Virus record (IMG/VR): IMGVR_UViG_3300035212_000171
Location: 1-37,550 of that record
Origin: a virus
DNA: 37,550 nt
Strand: one strand, 5' to 3'
The notes below the pieces were generated by a model. It saw only the letters and a list, made by a program, of their open reading frames with translations. It made no database searches and had not been told where the DNA came from. The translations under genes were made by a program, and so were the position numbers. Shown piece after piece: positions 8,098 to 16,468 of the stretch (the stretch's first letter is position 1; each line of letters starts with the position of its first letter).

Positions 8098-8435
8098 TAC
8101 GCAGCCCTCATATTGATGTAATCATTCGCCCTGGTCATGATCAGAACGTTTGAGCGATTGCGAATTGAAAGAAAGCCGCTTGCTGTCGCATCTGTTGTCA
8201 GCAAATCAAGTATATCGGCACAGGTCGAAACAGACAGGAGTTGACCTGAGTAAATGTCATCTAGGTCAATTGGTCCGTTGTTGCCGAAATCCATAAGGTC
8301 TACTTGAGCGCCATCGAACTCATCGAAAACATCAAATGGCGCGCCGTTGAACACATCGAAAAGATCAATGTCTCCATCATCGAAAACGGAGACCGTGATC
8401 GATCGTCCACAAGATGTTATTTCAAGAATGCTCAA
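8097..8435 (-). CDS. Unknown acidic protein with TTG start
   Basis: A 112-residue protein whose only sensible start is TTG 8435, overlapping the upstream stop as TTGA with GAGGA about ten bases before it. Residues about 17-62 are strongly acidic and semi-repetitive, alternating Asp with Phe, Leu and Val (DLFDVFNGAPFDVFDEFDG). The C-terminal part is basic. The stop overlaps the fibre start (TAATG), so the two are probably co-translated. I do not recognise the family. A fibre-associated or head-surface role is only positional. Confidence 0.6.
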   Translation of the reverse strand: MSILEITSCGRSITVSVFDDGDIDLFDVFNGAPFDVFDEFDGAQVDLMDFGNNGPIDLDDIYSGQLLSVSTCADILDLLTTDATASGFLSIRNRSNVLIMTRANDYINMRAA

Positions 8436-8758
8436 GTCGTGATGTCCTCAACGACATAGATCGAAAAGGTTTCGCTGCTCTTGATGACGCCGGAAAGGAC
8501 AAATTGCACATCGCAAAGAACGGTTGAGTCTTCAGAACTGATGGGCCAGCTTGCCGTGCTTGCTGCCGCCTTTGTCAGAGTGAACTGACCAGCTGCCGCA
8601 TTGGTGACTGTGACTGTCAATGTATCGGAGAACGATCCGCCCATCTTGACGGAAGATGTGATCGTGTAACCTGTCAGATTGATCGCGGTTCCGCCACTAT
8701 CCTTGCGGGTGCAGTCGAGGCTGAACGTATCGCCACGCTTGAAATTGATGCTCTGCAT
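8432..8758 (-). CDS. Beta-sandwich structural protein, BppU/fibre N-domain-like
   Basis: A 108-residue protein opening with INFKRGDTFSLDCTRKDSGG and LTGYTITSSVKMGG. This pattern is found in small phage fibre-anchor or baseplate-upper-protein N-terminal domains. The rest looks like an Ig-like beta sandwich (TLTVTVTNAAAGQFTLTKAA). It probably attaches fibres or forms a head or neck appendage, given its coupling to the acidic protein and the GIGT fibre downstream. Family assignment is by pattern and is tentative. Confidence 0.62.
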   Translation of the reverse strand: MQSINFKRGDTFSLDCTRKDSGGTAINLTGYTITSSVKMGGSFSDTLTVTVTNAAAGQFTLTKAAASTASWPISSEDSTVLCDVQFVLSGVIKSSETFSIYVVEDITT

Positions 8759-8761
8759 CTT

Positions 8762-8986
8762 TTACCTCTGACCAGCAACGGACTGCTTGCCTCTGCGCGC
8801 CTTTGTTTCAGATGGCGGCGCGATCTTGGTCTCGACTGGGCCGACTTCAATTGCCTCGGCAGCACCATCTTCAACGGCCATTTCGGCAACCTTGCCAGAG
8901 ACGATCTGTCCATTGGCGAAGTTGAGAACAGTGTGACCATCCGGGGCGCATTTGTAGCCGTAAGTGGCGGTGATCTTCGCTTGCAT
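8762..8986 (-). CDS. Small unknown structural-operon protein
   Basis: A 74-residue protein with ATG 8986 preceded by GAGG. A TTG two codons upstream is a less likely start. The first 40 residues look like a small beta domain (ITATYGYKCAPDGHTVLNF, GQIVSGKVAEMA), and the tail is basic and low in complexity (KARRGKQSVAGQR). It lies between the putative decoration protein and the fibre-anchor gene. Its function is unknown. Confidence 0.62.
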   Translation of the reverse strand: MQAKITATYGYKCAPDGHTVLNFANGQIVSGKVAEMAVEDGAAEAIEVGPVETKIAPPSETKARRGKQSVAGQR

Positions 8987-9011
8987 GGTCAACCTCTTGA
9001 GAGAATGGAGA

Positions 9012-9029
9012 GGCGGGATTCCTCCCGCC
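9012..9029 (-). other. Intercistronic hairpin
   Basis: A perfect 7-bp stem (GGCGGGA/TCCCGCC) with a 4-base loop lies in the short gap after the 9042-9485 gene. It lacks a run of T on the minus strand, so it is a weak candidate for a terminator. A role in protecting the capsid mRNA 3' end or in lowering downstream expression is more plausible. Confidence 0.5.
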
Positions 9030-9041
9030 CCTTAGTCAAGT

Positions 9042-9485
9042 TTAGGTAGCAGCCACGTTGCTGCCGACGAACGTGGTGGCAGCGCGATGCGGCTTGTTGA
9101 GGATGCCGTAGACCTTGACGGTCGCATCGGTGCCGGTGGTGCCAACGCCGTTCATGCGAACATAACGCTTGGAACCCTTGTAGCCAATGCCGCCGATGAT
9201 CTTGTTGTCATCGCCATCGGCAGTGACAGACAGGGCAATCGTGCCGTTGACAGAATCAGCTGCAACGATGGCCGCAGCGTCACCAGCAACGGTCGTGTCA
9301 GAGTGCTGGGCCGTGAAGGTAAAGCCAGAAGATGTTCCAGCATCGGTCACGGTATCCGTGGCAAGCATCAGGGTGATGGCATCAAAGCCACGGGTATCAA
9401 CCCAAGAAGTAGCACCGGCAGTGGTGCCAGAGAGAGTCACGGTGCCAAGCAGGACAACCTGCTTGTTGGAAAGCATATCACGCAT
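9042..9485 (-). CDS. Putative head decoration or virion protein
   Basis: A 147-residue, Thr/Ala/Val-rich and probably all-beta protein immediately downstream of the capsid gene, the usual site for decoration proteins. ATG 9485 follows AAGGA. The composition (FDAITLMLATDTVTDAGTSS, KRYVRMNG) and size agree with small virion proteins found beside HK97-type capsids in other phages. No signature specific to a named decoration family is seen. Confidence 0.6.
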   Translation of the reverse strand: MRDMLSNKQVVLLGTVTLSGTTAGATSWVDTRGFDAITLMLATDTVTDAGTSSGFTFTAQHSDTTVAGDAAAIVAADSVNGTIALSVTADGDDNKIIGGIGYKGSKRYVRMNGVGTTGTDATVKVYGILNKPHRAATTFVGSNVAAT

Positions 9486-9513
9486 CTCAAGAATCCTTCT
9501 TATCGGCGTGGTT

Positions 9514-9539
9514 GCGGAGCGGCGTTATTGCCGCCCCGC
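9514..9539 (-). other. Strong hairpin directly after the capsid gene
   Basis: A 10-bp stem (GCGGGGCGGC pairing with GCCGCTCCGC, one G-U pair) with a 6-base loop lies between the capsid stop and the next start. It is not followed by a T-tract. It could stabilise the abundant capsid transcript or act as a partial attenuator. Confidence 0.55.
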
Positions 9540-9547
9540 GTTAGTTG

Positions 9548-10843
9548 TTACGAGCCAAGCTTGACCAGCTTGATCGCCTCGAAGTTGACCACATCACCGC
9601 CGACGCGCTTCGTGGTGTAGAACTCCACATAGGGCTTGGCAGAGTAGGGATCGCGCAGAGTGCGGATGCCGAGGCGATCCACAATCTGATAGGCTTCGCG
9701 CATATCGCCAACGGCGATGGAGAGCGAGTTGGACGCCGGATCGGGCATGTCCTCGAATGCTGCCACCGGATAGCCGAGCAGCGTAGCGGGCTGGCCAGCC
9801 TGAATGCCGGGGCTCCAGATGTAAGCGCCGTCAGAGTCCTTGGCCTTGCGCACCAGGCGCGTGGTAGCGCGGTTCATGAACCAAGTGGCGTTGGCACGAT
9901 ACTGCTGCTTAAGCCCATAGAGGGCGTTGATCAGCGCATCGCCACCATCAGGAGCCGCAGCTAGAGCGCCAGAAGCGCCCGTGGGGAACTGCTCGATGGT
10001 GCCGGGAAGCGTGGTGCCAGACGAATAGGTCAGGAAGCCACGGGGCTTGTTGACGCCGTTGCCGACAACGAAAGCGTTGGCTTCGTCACGGGCGAACTTC
10101 TCGGAAACCTTGGAGGCAAGCCATGCTTCCATGTTGATCGAGGCGTCATCGAGCAGCTTTTGCGTAGCCTTGGGCTTCGCATAGAGTTCGTGGGCAGGAA
10201 TGCGCCACTTGCCAAGCTGCGGCGTGTTGGTCTCAGCGCGGCTGTCCGTTTCGCCAACCCAGCCCGAAGAGGCTTCGTTGAGATCGAACAGACCTTCGAG
10301 GGCGTCCGAGGAGATGACCTGCGTCGATGCGTATGCACGCATCGGGCTGGTCTCGAACACCTTGAGCACGATACGGCCAGAGAGGTCGGGATTGACCACA
10401 TAGCCGCCATCGGGGTCGGTGCCGACCGACAGAGCCTTGCGCTCGTCCGGTCCCATGACTTCTTCGCCCTTGCGGATGAAGGTGTCGAACGCGGCCTTGT
10501 AGCCGTCCATATCGGCAGCGCCGAATGAACCAGCAACAGCGCCACGGCGGCGGGCATTCATGGAGGCCCACTCCTGGGCCTTGCGGTCGTGATCGACCAC
10601 TTCGCCACGCTCGTCGGTGACGATGCGCGACTGACGCTTGGAAGCCAGAACGGCCTCGTCAGCAATCTTCTGGGCCTTCTCAAGGTCGGCTTCGATCTTC
10701 TGAAGCTTGGCCTCGGTCACGACATCGGCGCTGCCCTTCTTCTCGATCTGGGCAAGGCGTTCGTCGTTGGCCTTCTTGAACTCTTCGAATCCGGCGTGCA
10801 GCGCTTCAACCGCGCCGACGGCCTTCTTGATTTCCTCTGACAT
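9548..10843 (-). CDS. Major capsid protein, HK97 fold
   Basis: A 431-residue capsid subunit. Residues 1 to about 115 are a charged coiled coil (EEFKKANDERLAQIEKKGSA) corresponding to the delta scaffolding domain that the protease removes. The mature part contains the usual LSVGTDPDGGYVVNPDLS, then SGWVGETDSR..T.....GK, ELYAKPKATQKLLDDA, VGNGVNKPRGFL, and a P-domain ending in a strand rich in Val and Lys. ATG 10843 lies inside the end of the protease gene, a 38-nt overlap. Confidence 0.95.
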   Translation of the reverse strand: MSEEIKKAVGAVEALHAGFEEFKKANDERLAQIEKKGSADVVTEAKLQKIEADLEKAQKIADEAVLASKRQSRIVTDERGEVVDHDRKAQEWASMNARRRGAVAGSFGAADMDGYKAAFDTFIRKGEEVMGPDERKALSVGTDPDGGYVVNPDLSGRIVLKVFETSPMRAYASTQVISSDALEGLFDLNEASSGWVGETDSRAETNTPQLGKWRIPAHELYAKPKATQKLLDDASINMEAWLASKVSEKFARDEANAFVVGNGVNKPRGFLTYSSGTTLPGTIEQFPTGASGALAAAPDGGDALINALYGLKQQYRANATWFMNRATTRLVRKAKDSDGAYIWSPGIQAGQPATLLGYPVAAFEDMPDPASNSLSIAVGDMREAYQIVDRLGIRTLRDPYSAKPYVEFYTTKRVGGDVVNFEAIKLVKLGS

Positions 10844-11948
10844 GCAGGGATTCCTTTAGCTTTGACAGTGACTGTAAAAGGGCATCAACGCCCTCGGTTA
10901 CGGCCTCTTCATCGCCAGCGTCCCGCTGTCTCTGTAGGGCTTTGAATCCGTGGAGAGTGAGAGCCACGGCCTCTTTGCGTGAGTATCCTGCATCACGCAG
11001 GAAACGCTCGAAATCTCTTTCGGTGGTGATCGACTTGACGTTTGTCACCTTTGCATCCGGCAGCATCGGGAACGTCACAAGGCTGATCTCGAACAGGTCC
11101 ACTTCCATCAGCTTGCGAACACGGCCATCGCCTTCGGGGATGGCTTCCATTGTGCGATAGCCGATAGACATTGAATCGATGGCCCCGGCGCGAAGGAGCG
11201 CCATTGCCTCGCGGCCCTTTTCTACTTCTTTGAGCAGACGGCCACGGACAAACAGGCCACGCTCGTCCTCGTAGATGTCATCCCAGACGCCGATTGGCTG
11301 GCTCATATCGTGCTGCCATAGCATCTTGACTTTACGAGAGCCGAGCGATTTGCGGAATGCGCCGCGTTCGACCACATCCATTCCCTGATCGACAACGCCG
11401 AAGACGGAGGCATAGCCCTCGAAGACGCCATCATTGTCAGGCTCGCGCTTGAGCGTGAGGGCAACGGATTTGTGCTGGATCGGTTCGGACATGAACTTGT
11501 CGCCCTCTTCTCTGCGAACTATTGCGTTGGCCCATGACTTGCCGGGATCACCACCCCAAAGCGCCCAGGCTATGCGGCCAGCGGATGGATAGCCATCCTC
11601 GCCGGGGGAGAATCCTTGGCCTTGCTTGTCCACCTCATGGCGGGCGAAGTAAGACACCATCCGCTTGACGGTATCGAGCGAAAGGTTGCGGCGGTTCTTG
11701 ATGTCGCGTGCGCGGGCAACGCCGATCTCGGTGCCGCCACGGTTGAACTCATCGCGCCAATCGAGGCCGCGCGTGGCTTCTCGTGCCATTGCCTCGTTGG
11801 GAGAGAACCCATCGGCCTTGCCTTCCCAGTTGGAAATGCAGACGGCATAACGCTGATCTTCATCGGGAAAATCAGACATCGCCTCCTCGTCGCTCATGCA
11901 ACGGGAGATGAACTCGTCTTCGTTTTCGGTCGGGCCGGGGCTAGGCAT
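10806..11948 (-). CDS. Prohead protease with long N-terminal extension
   Basis: A 380-residue protein. Residues about 153-320 are an HK97-type (U35) prohead protease that cleaves the capsid delta domain, with His213 in WQHD and Ser259/Ser261 in SMSIGY, followed by EISLVTFP. The first 152 residues hold two extra modules: an acidic DEFISRCMSDEE..FPDEDQRYAVC segment, and WRDEFNRGGTEIGVARARDI...FARHEVDKQG...PSAGRIAWALWGG. No clear ribosome site precedes ATG 11948. An internal ATG at 11492 (residue 153) has GAGGG upstream and would give a canonical 228-residue protease. Confidence 0.85.
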   Translation of the reverse strand: MPSPGPTENEDEFISRCMSDEEAMSDFPDEDQRYAVCISNWEGKADGFSPNEAMAREATRGLDWRDEFNRGGTEIGVARARDIKNRRNLSLDTVKRMVSYFARHEVDKQGQGFSPGEDGYPSAGRIAWALWGGDPGKSWANAIVRREEGDKFMSEPIQHKSVALTLKREPDNDGVFEGYASVFGVVDQGMDVVERGAFRKSLGSRKVKMLWQHDMSQPIGVWDDIYEDERGLFVRGRLLKEVEKGREAMALLRAGAIDSMSIGYRTMEAIPEGDGRVRKLMEVDLFEISLVTFPMLPDAKVTNVKSITTERDFERFLRDAGYSRKEAVALTLHGFKALQRQRDAGDEEAVTEGVDALLQSLSKLKESLHVRGNQEGRRRG

Positions 11949-11977
11949 GAGGGGAATATATCATTGCTTGATTGAAA

Positions 11978-12763
11978 TCACAACATGGCCTCAAGGGCGG
12001 CTTCGTCTACGATGTAACCAACGGCACAGCGGCAGTTGATGACCTCATCGGCGGGGCCGGATGGATCGCCGGGAAAGGCTAGGTCAGAATCGCCCACGCG
12101 GAAGGTATCGTCCATTCCGACAACCTGACCGTTCGCCTCGCGGTGCGTCTCTCTGGTGCGGTCATCGGCAGCGGCCAGCCATTCGCGGGCCAAGGGCAAG
12201 CCAGTCTGTTTTGCGGCCTCTTGGGAGCCGTAATTAGCAGCGCCGTGCGTCTCGGTGCGGGCAATCATCTCGGCCCTGTAGGACGAAATCTGTGGCACTA
12301 GATCGAGGATGTAGGAAGCTGTGCCGCGTTGGCCCAAGCCGTCCTCGTAGCCCTTCCGAACTGCCCGGATGATTTGGTCGCGGGTTGTTTCCGTCACATC
12401 TGTGATGCGGCGGCGGATCGCCTCTTGCTCAATAAAGCGCAACGCCCTGCGCGTCATGATCTGGGCAAAGCTTTCCTTGGTCTCCAACTTCAAGCCTCGC
12501 GCCTTGGCTTGCTCCATGATGCGGGAGCCGAACGTGGTGATCGATGCAATTGCCATCTGGCGATAAGTCGCCTCGATGCGGTCACGGAAATCGCGCGGCA
12601 AGGTGACATTGCCGGTCTGCTCCCAATGCTCGACCATCTCACGCATGGCGGTTGCGATCTCACGCTGAAGACGGCCACGGAATTGAACCGTCAGCCTGTC
12701 GAGCAATGCGCCTTGACGGCGCACCTCGCGGCGGGTGTTCGAATCAACCAGCCTTCGAGCCAT
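11978..12763 (-). CDS. Head morphogenesis protein, Mu F-like (SPP1 gp7 family)
   Basis: A 261-residue minor head protein, usually carried in the procapsid next to the portal. The N-terminal two thirds is a long helix. The C-terminal domain has the family signature ARTETHGAANYG, then EWLAAADDRTRETHREANGQ, FPGDPSGPADEVINCRCAV. The start at ATG 12763 lies inside the portal gene end (20-nt overlap). Confidence 0.9.
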   Translation of the reverse strand: MARRLVDSNTRREVRRQGALLDRLTVQFRGRLQREIATAMREMVEHWEQTGNVTLPRDFRDRIEATYRQMAIASITTFGSRIMEQAKARGLKLETKESFAQIMTRRALRFIEQEAIRRRITDVTETTRDQIIRAVRKGYEDGLGQRGTASYILDLVPQISSYRAEMIARTETHGAANYGSQEAAKQTGLPLAREWLAAADDRTRETHREANGQVVGMDDTFRVGDSDLAFPGDPSGPADEVINCRCAVGYIVDEAALEAML

Positions 12764-14006
12764 AGGCCAGTGCTTTCACAAGATCGGGGCTGAGTGGTTC
12801 CGGTAACGGTTCGGTTGCCATGCTCAAGGGGATTTCGGCGGAAGAAACGAAGAGGACATCACCGCCCTGAATTGGACCATAGCCCTTCAAGGCGCGGCGT
12901 TCGTTTATGGTGAGGTCTTGGCTTTGGTCAGCCATCTGCCACATTGAAAGCCGCTTCTCGGCAATGGCCGGAATGCTGTCGATGTCTGGCTTGATCTCGA
13001 CACCGTAGATGGAGCCGAGCCAATTGTTCCAGTCGTTGACGATCATCTGGAGCAATGGAAGCGCCGTGTCTTCCCAGAAGGCCAGACGGGCCTCGGCATA
13101 GTTGGAATAGGTGTTATCGCCAGGAATGCCGAGAAGCTGCGGTGGAACACCGAATGCTAGGGCAACGTCACGGGCCGAAGAGAACTTCACCTCGATGATG
13201 CCCATGTCAGTCGGGCTTAGGCCCATCTGCTGCCAGTCAAGGCCACCTTCGAGGAGCATCGGGCGACCGGCGTTCGAGGAGCCGGAATATTGCTCTTCGA
13301 TCTGGGCTTTGAGGCGGTTGAAATTCTCGTCAGATAGCGTGCCGGAATCCTTGACGGTCAATGCACCAGACGGACGCGCCGAGTTCTGAAGCAAGGCTTG
13401 CATCCAGTTCATGGCTTCGTTGTTCTGGTCGATGGCGTAGGAACCTGCCTCGATTGGACTCATTCCGTACCAATCGTTCAACGGGTTGAACAGCTTCAAG
13501 TGCCGCACATCGGATTCGAGCGTGCGAGGGTCCATCTCCCACCGCACTTTGTTCTGCCCGAGCGTGTATTCATATGCAGACGGGATGCCGTTGGATGACG
13601 GAACGATCTTCATGCGGTCTGGTCGAAGCTGGTAGAGTTCCTTGACCTCGCGGCCCACCATGAACCGCTCTTCGTAGCCGTTGCCTGCAATCATCAGGAA
13701 CGACACCTTGGCGCGAACGTAATCGGAATAGGACTGAAGCGGATTCGGTCGCTCGAGTAGCGTGATCAACGGGTGGTCGACCAGTTCCGTCTCGCCACGA
13801 TAGACGCCAAGATTGACGGATGCGATGGCGTCAGCGATCCGGTTGATGGCCTGATATGCCACCACGTTCTTGCCATAGGCTTCCTTGGCGAAGGATTCGT
13901 AGTTGCGTGGAGACCACACGGCTTGGCCGGGATTGATCACCATCAGCTTGGCGGCAGCGGATTCCTTGCGCTCTTGCGGGCGGCGGAAACGGTCAAAAAG
14001 TCCCAT
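12744..14006 (-). CDS. Portal protein, HK97 family
   Basis: A portal of about 420 residues, forming the dodecameric DNA gate at one capsid vertex. ATG 14006 is preceded by GAGG seven bases away. A GTG four codons upstream is less likely. Visible family features are VVAYQAINRIADAIASVNLGVY near the start, DHPLITLLERPNPLQSYSDY, FLMIAGNGYEERF, the LFNPLNDWYGMSPIEAGSYAI core, and ALAFGVPPQLLGIPGDNTYSNYAEA. It follows TerL, as in HK97-type genomes. Confidence 0.94.
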   Translation of the reverse strand: MGLFDRFRRPQERKESAAAKLMVINPGQAVWSPRNYESFAKEAYGKNVVAYQAINRIADAIASVNLGVYRGETELVDHPLITLLERPNPLQSYSDYVRAKVSFLMIAGNGYEERFMVGREVKELYQLRPDRMKIVPSSNGIPSAYEYTLGQNKVRWEMDPRTLESDVRHLKLFNPLNDWYGMSPIEAGSYAIDQNNEAMNWMQALLQNSARPSGALTVKDSGTLSDENFNRLKAQIEEQYSGSSNAGRPMLLEGGLDWQQMGLSPTDMGIIEVKFSSARDVALAFGVPPQLLGIPGDNTYSNYAEARLAFWEDTALPLLQMIVNDWNNWLGSIYGVEIKPDIDSIPAIAEKRLSMWQMADQSQDLTINERRALKGYGPIQGGDVLFVSSAEIPLSMATEPLPEPLSPDLVKALAYGSKAG

Positions 14007-14014
14007 CGATAACC

Positions 14015-15400
14015 TCACAAGGCGCGAACCGCAGGAGCAGACTGCGGCGCGGTCATATCGGAAATTGCACTCATTGCGGCGTCTATCATATCATCATGTG
14101 TGCCGTTGGGAAAGACCGAGGCCTCGGACATGAAATCGGCCAGGTGATCAATGTTGGACATGATGTAGACATTGCCGGATTGAACATAGGGCGCGGCATC
14201 GAATGCGCGGGTCACTTTGTCGGTATTGCGCTGGATCGGGATGATCGGAATGCCCTCACGTTTCAGCTTCTGGATTAGTCCGGTGCCGCTCACCTTGTCT
14301 TCGACCTTGAAGGCTCGAAGCGGCCCATGATACGGCTGGGAATGATGCTTCTGCCAAAACGCGCGGGCCATCGTCTCAAGTTCTGGAGCTTCCCACTTGC
14401 CGCGTGCCATATCGAGCAGCACGATTTGTCCGGTTTGCGTTTGGCCCCAGCATTGGAAGACGGAATAGTCATTCTGTTCCTTTGTCTTTTGCGCGGTGTC
14501 GGCATAGATCGCCCGCCACTTGAGCGGCGGCATGGCCTCATAGAAACGCCACCATTCATCTTTGAAGATGCCGCCGCCAAGCGGTGCGGGTCGTTGCATG
14601 TATTGGCCAGCGAACACATAGGGACTGGATTGCTCCAGGCGGTCGAGCATCTCGGGCGGGAATTGCTCAGGCCAGAACGATGATCCATCGGGATCACGGG
14701 CGGGGATGACGAGGCTGTCCCAATGTTCACCGGAGCCGCCGCCTAGAAGCCAGCCAGAAAGATCATCCTCGTGGAGCCGCTGCATGATGACGATGATTGG
14801 CGTGTCTGTCTTGTTGAGGCGCGACTGAATCGTGGTCTGATACCAGTCAATGACGTTCTGGCGCATGATGGGCGAGGTTGCTTCACCTGCCTTGTGCGGG
14901 TCATCGATGATGATGGCACCGCCGAAGCCGTCTCGCATCTTGCCAGCTCCGTATCCGGTGATGGTCCCTTCTGCGCCGGTTGCGTAGACAATGCCGCCGT
15001 GTGATGTGCGAAACTCATCCTTTGCCTTGCTATCGTCTTGAAGCGAGACCCACGGGAATATTGATCGATAGGTCTCGTGCTGCATCATGGCGCGGATGTC
15101 GTATGCGTTGGATGTGGCGAGGCGCTTGGAATAGCTGGCATGGATGAATTCGGCATCAGGCACGAGGCCGATGGTCCAGGCGATGAATGCCTTGACAGCG
15201 ATCTCGGTCTTGCCGGATCGAGGCGGCACATTGATGATGAGCCGCTTGATGCGGTGGGCGAAGACCTGCTCAAGGCTGCGGCAGATTTCCCGCTGATGCC
15301 TGTTCGGTAGCATGTCCTGATTGGTGCGGGCGCGATAGATCGTGCGGGCGAATTTATAGAGCCGTTGATGGTTGGCGGCTCGATGCTCACTCGGCGTCAT
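14015..15400 (-). CDS. terL: Terminase large subunit
   Basis: A 461-residue ATPase-nuclease that packages DNA through the portal. Walker A is PPRSGKTE (about residues 59-66) and Walker B is AIIIDDPH (about 162-169). The C-terminal RNase H-like nuclease shows IYADTAQKTKEQNDYS and the late acidic motif GTHDDMIDAAMSAI. ATG 15400 overlaps the TerS coding end by 14 nt. A TTG at 15424 is an unlikely alternative. The family match does not by itself tell cos from pac packaging. Confidence 0.95.
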   Translation of the reverse strand: MTPSEHRAANHQRLYKFARTIYRARTNQDMLPNRHQREICRSLEQVFAHRIKRLIINVPPRSGKTEIAVKAFIAWTIGLVPDAEFIHASYSKRLATSNAYDIRAMMQHETYRSIFPWVSLQDDSKAKDEFRTSHGGIVYATGAEGTITGYGAGKMRDGFGGAIIIDDPHKAGEATSPIMRQNVIDWYQTTIQSRLNKTDTPIIVIMQRLHEDDLSGWLLGGGSGEHWDSLVIPARDPDGSSFWPEQFPPEMLDRLEQSSPYVFAGQYMQRPAPLGGGIFKDEWWRFYEAMPPLKWRAIYADTAQKTKEQNDYSVFQCWGQTQTGQIVLLDMARGKWEAPELETMARAFWQKHHSQPYHGPLRAFKVEDKVSGTGLIQKLKREGIPIIPIQRNTDKVTRAFDAAPYVQSGNVYIMSNIDHLADFMSEASVFPNGTHDDMIDAAMSAISDMTAPQSAPAVRAL

Positions 15401-15770
15401 CGTAAATCTTGTTGAGCGCAGCAAGAACGGCGGCAGCGACTGGCTCCGGTCTCAGTGATCCATCTTCGTTGGAGATGTCCACGGTTTCGCGCCAGCGTGC
15501 GCGCGTCTTGAGCCAGAAGATCATGGCGGTGGTGTCGCCAGCCTTGGCCTTGTTGAATAGCGCACCGCCGATGGTTGCATTTGCCTTGTCGCGTGCTTGC
15601 TTCAGTTCGGCGGAATAGTATTTGTAGAGCGTCTCTTTGTGGATGCTGAGGATTTCGGCAATGCTCTCGTGCGTGGTGCCGACCGTTGCGTGAAGCGAGA
15701 CCAGCTGGCGCTGCGCGTCTGTCGGTGCATGAGGCTTGCGGCCTAGCTTGCCTTTGGTTTCTTCGATCAT
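15387..15770 (-). CDS. Terminase small subunit
   Basis: A 127-residue DNA-recognition subunit. It begins with a basic segment, followed by a helix-turn-helix-like region (about residues 20-55, ESIAEILSIHKETLYKYYS), then a central helical part (AGDTTAMIFWLKTRARWRE) characteristic of small terminase proteins. ATG 15770 overlaps the stop of the Mom gene (ATGA), so packaging genes are translationally coupled to the modification gene. Confidence 0.88.
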   Translation of the reverse strand: MIEETKGKLGRKPHAPTDAQRQLVSLHATVGTTHESIAEILSIHKETLYKYYSAELKQARDKANATIGGALFNKAKAGDTTAMIFWLKTRARWRETVDISNEDGSLRPEPVAAAVLAALNKIYDDAE

Positions 15771-16468
15771 GTCGAGGCCTCAAGAGTTGGAGCGTGTGGG
15801 TCAGTGCTGCCCTGCCGCTGTGCTTCCGGGGAGGAAGCCATCGCCTTCTTCACACGCTTTGGATATGGTTTGGCAAGCGGCATTATACGCTGCCGCATGT
15901 CTTCGTCTAGTGGCATCAGGTATTTGTGTTTTCCTTTTGTAAATACCTCTTTTGCGTTTTGATCTAAGTGTTTTTTAACTTCTACAAGTGATTGTTTAAC
16001 ACCAAGTGAATGGACGGATTTATTATGTCTTAGTCTTCCGTTTATAATAAAGCCTTGTCTTGCGCCTTGATTAAAGACACCTTCATATATCCAATTGGTG
16101 GCCTGATATATTCCACCATGATGACCGTGATCTAAATCAGCGTATGACACTACTAGACGAATTCCTTCATTTGTTTTTTTCAGAAACTTGATAGCCAATG
16201 ACATTATTTTAGACACATGTGTAAAATGATTTGTTAGTGCAACCCTAACAAGTTCTACACATTGATCTTGTCCTAATCCATAAGGTTTTGACATATTATG
16301 GTTTGCACCACGGCCAAACAAGACAACCCCGATAAACTTTCCGTCTTCCCAAGCACCTACTTTGACCAACTTTCCAGCTGGCAAGCATTTGCTATAATGC
16401 CACGTTTCGACAGCATACTTCGCAGCTTCATGTGTTGCCCAGTCGATGCGGAGGTTAGCCTTGCTCAT
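15767..16468 (-). CDS. mom: Mom-like DNA adenine modification enzyme
   Basis: A 233-residue relative of phage Mu Mom, a GNAT-fold protein needed to convert adenine to N6-carbamoylmethyladenine, which protects phage DNA from many restriction enzymes. Family features are WHYSKCLPAGKLVKVGAWED, GVVLFGRGANHN, ELVRVAL, VSYADLDHGHHGGIYQATNW and the following WIYEG. The start ATG 16468 is preceded by GAGGAA and lies within the end of the upstream ParB-like gene. The region is A+T-rich compared with its neighbours (15961-16080 is 34% G+C by direct count), as expected for recent acquisition. The last ~20 residues are low in complexity. Modification of this phage's DNA is an inference. Confidence 0.88.
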   Translation of the reverse strand: MSKANLRIDWATHEAAKYAVETWHYSKCLPAGKLVKVGAWEDGKFIGVVLFGRGANHNMSKPYGLGQDQCVELVRVALTNHFTHVSKIMSLAIKFLKKTNEGIRLVVSYADLDHGHHGGIYQATNWIYEGVFNQGARQGFIINGRLRHNKSVHSLGVKQSLVEVKKHLDQNAKEVFTKGKHKYLMPLDEDMRQRIMPLAKPYPKRVKKAMASSPEAQRQGSTDPHAPTLEAST

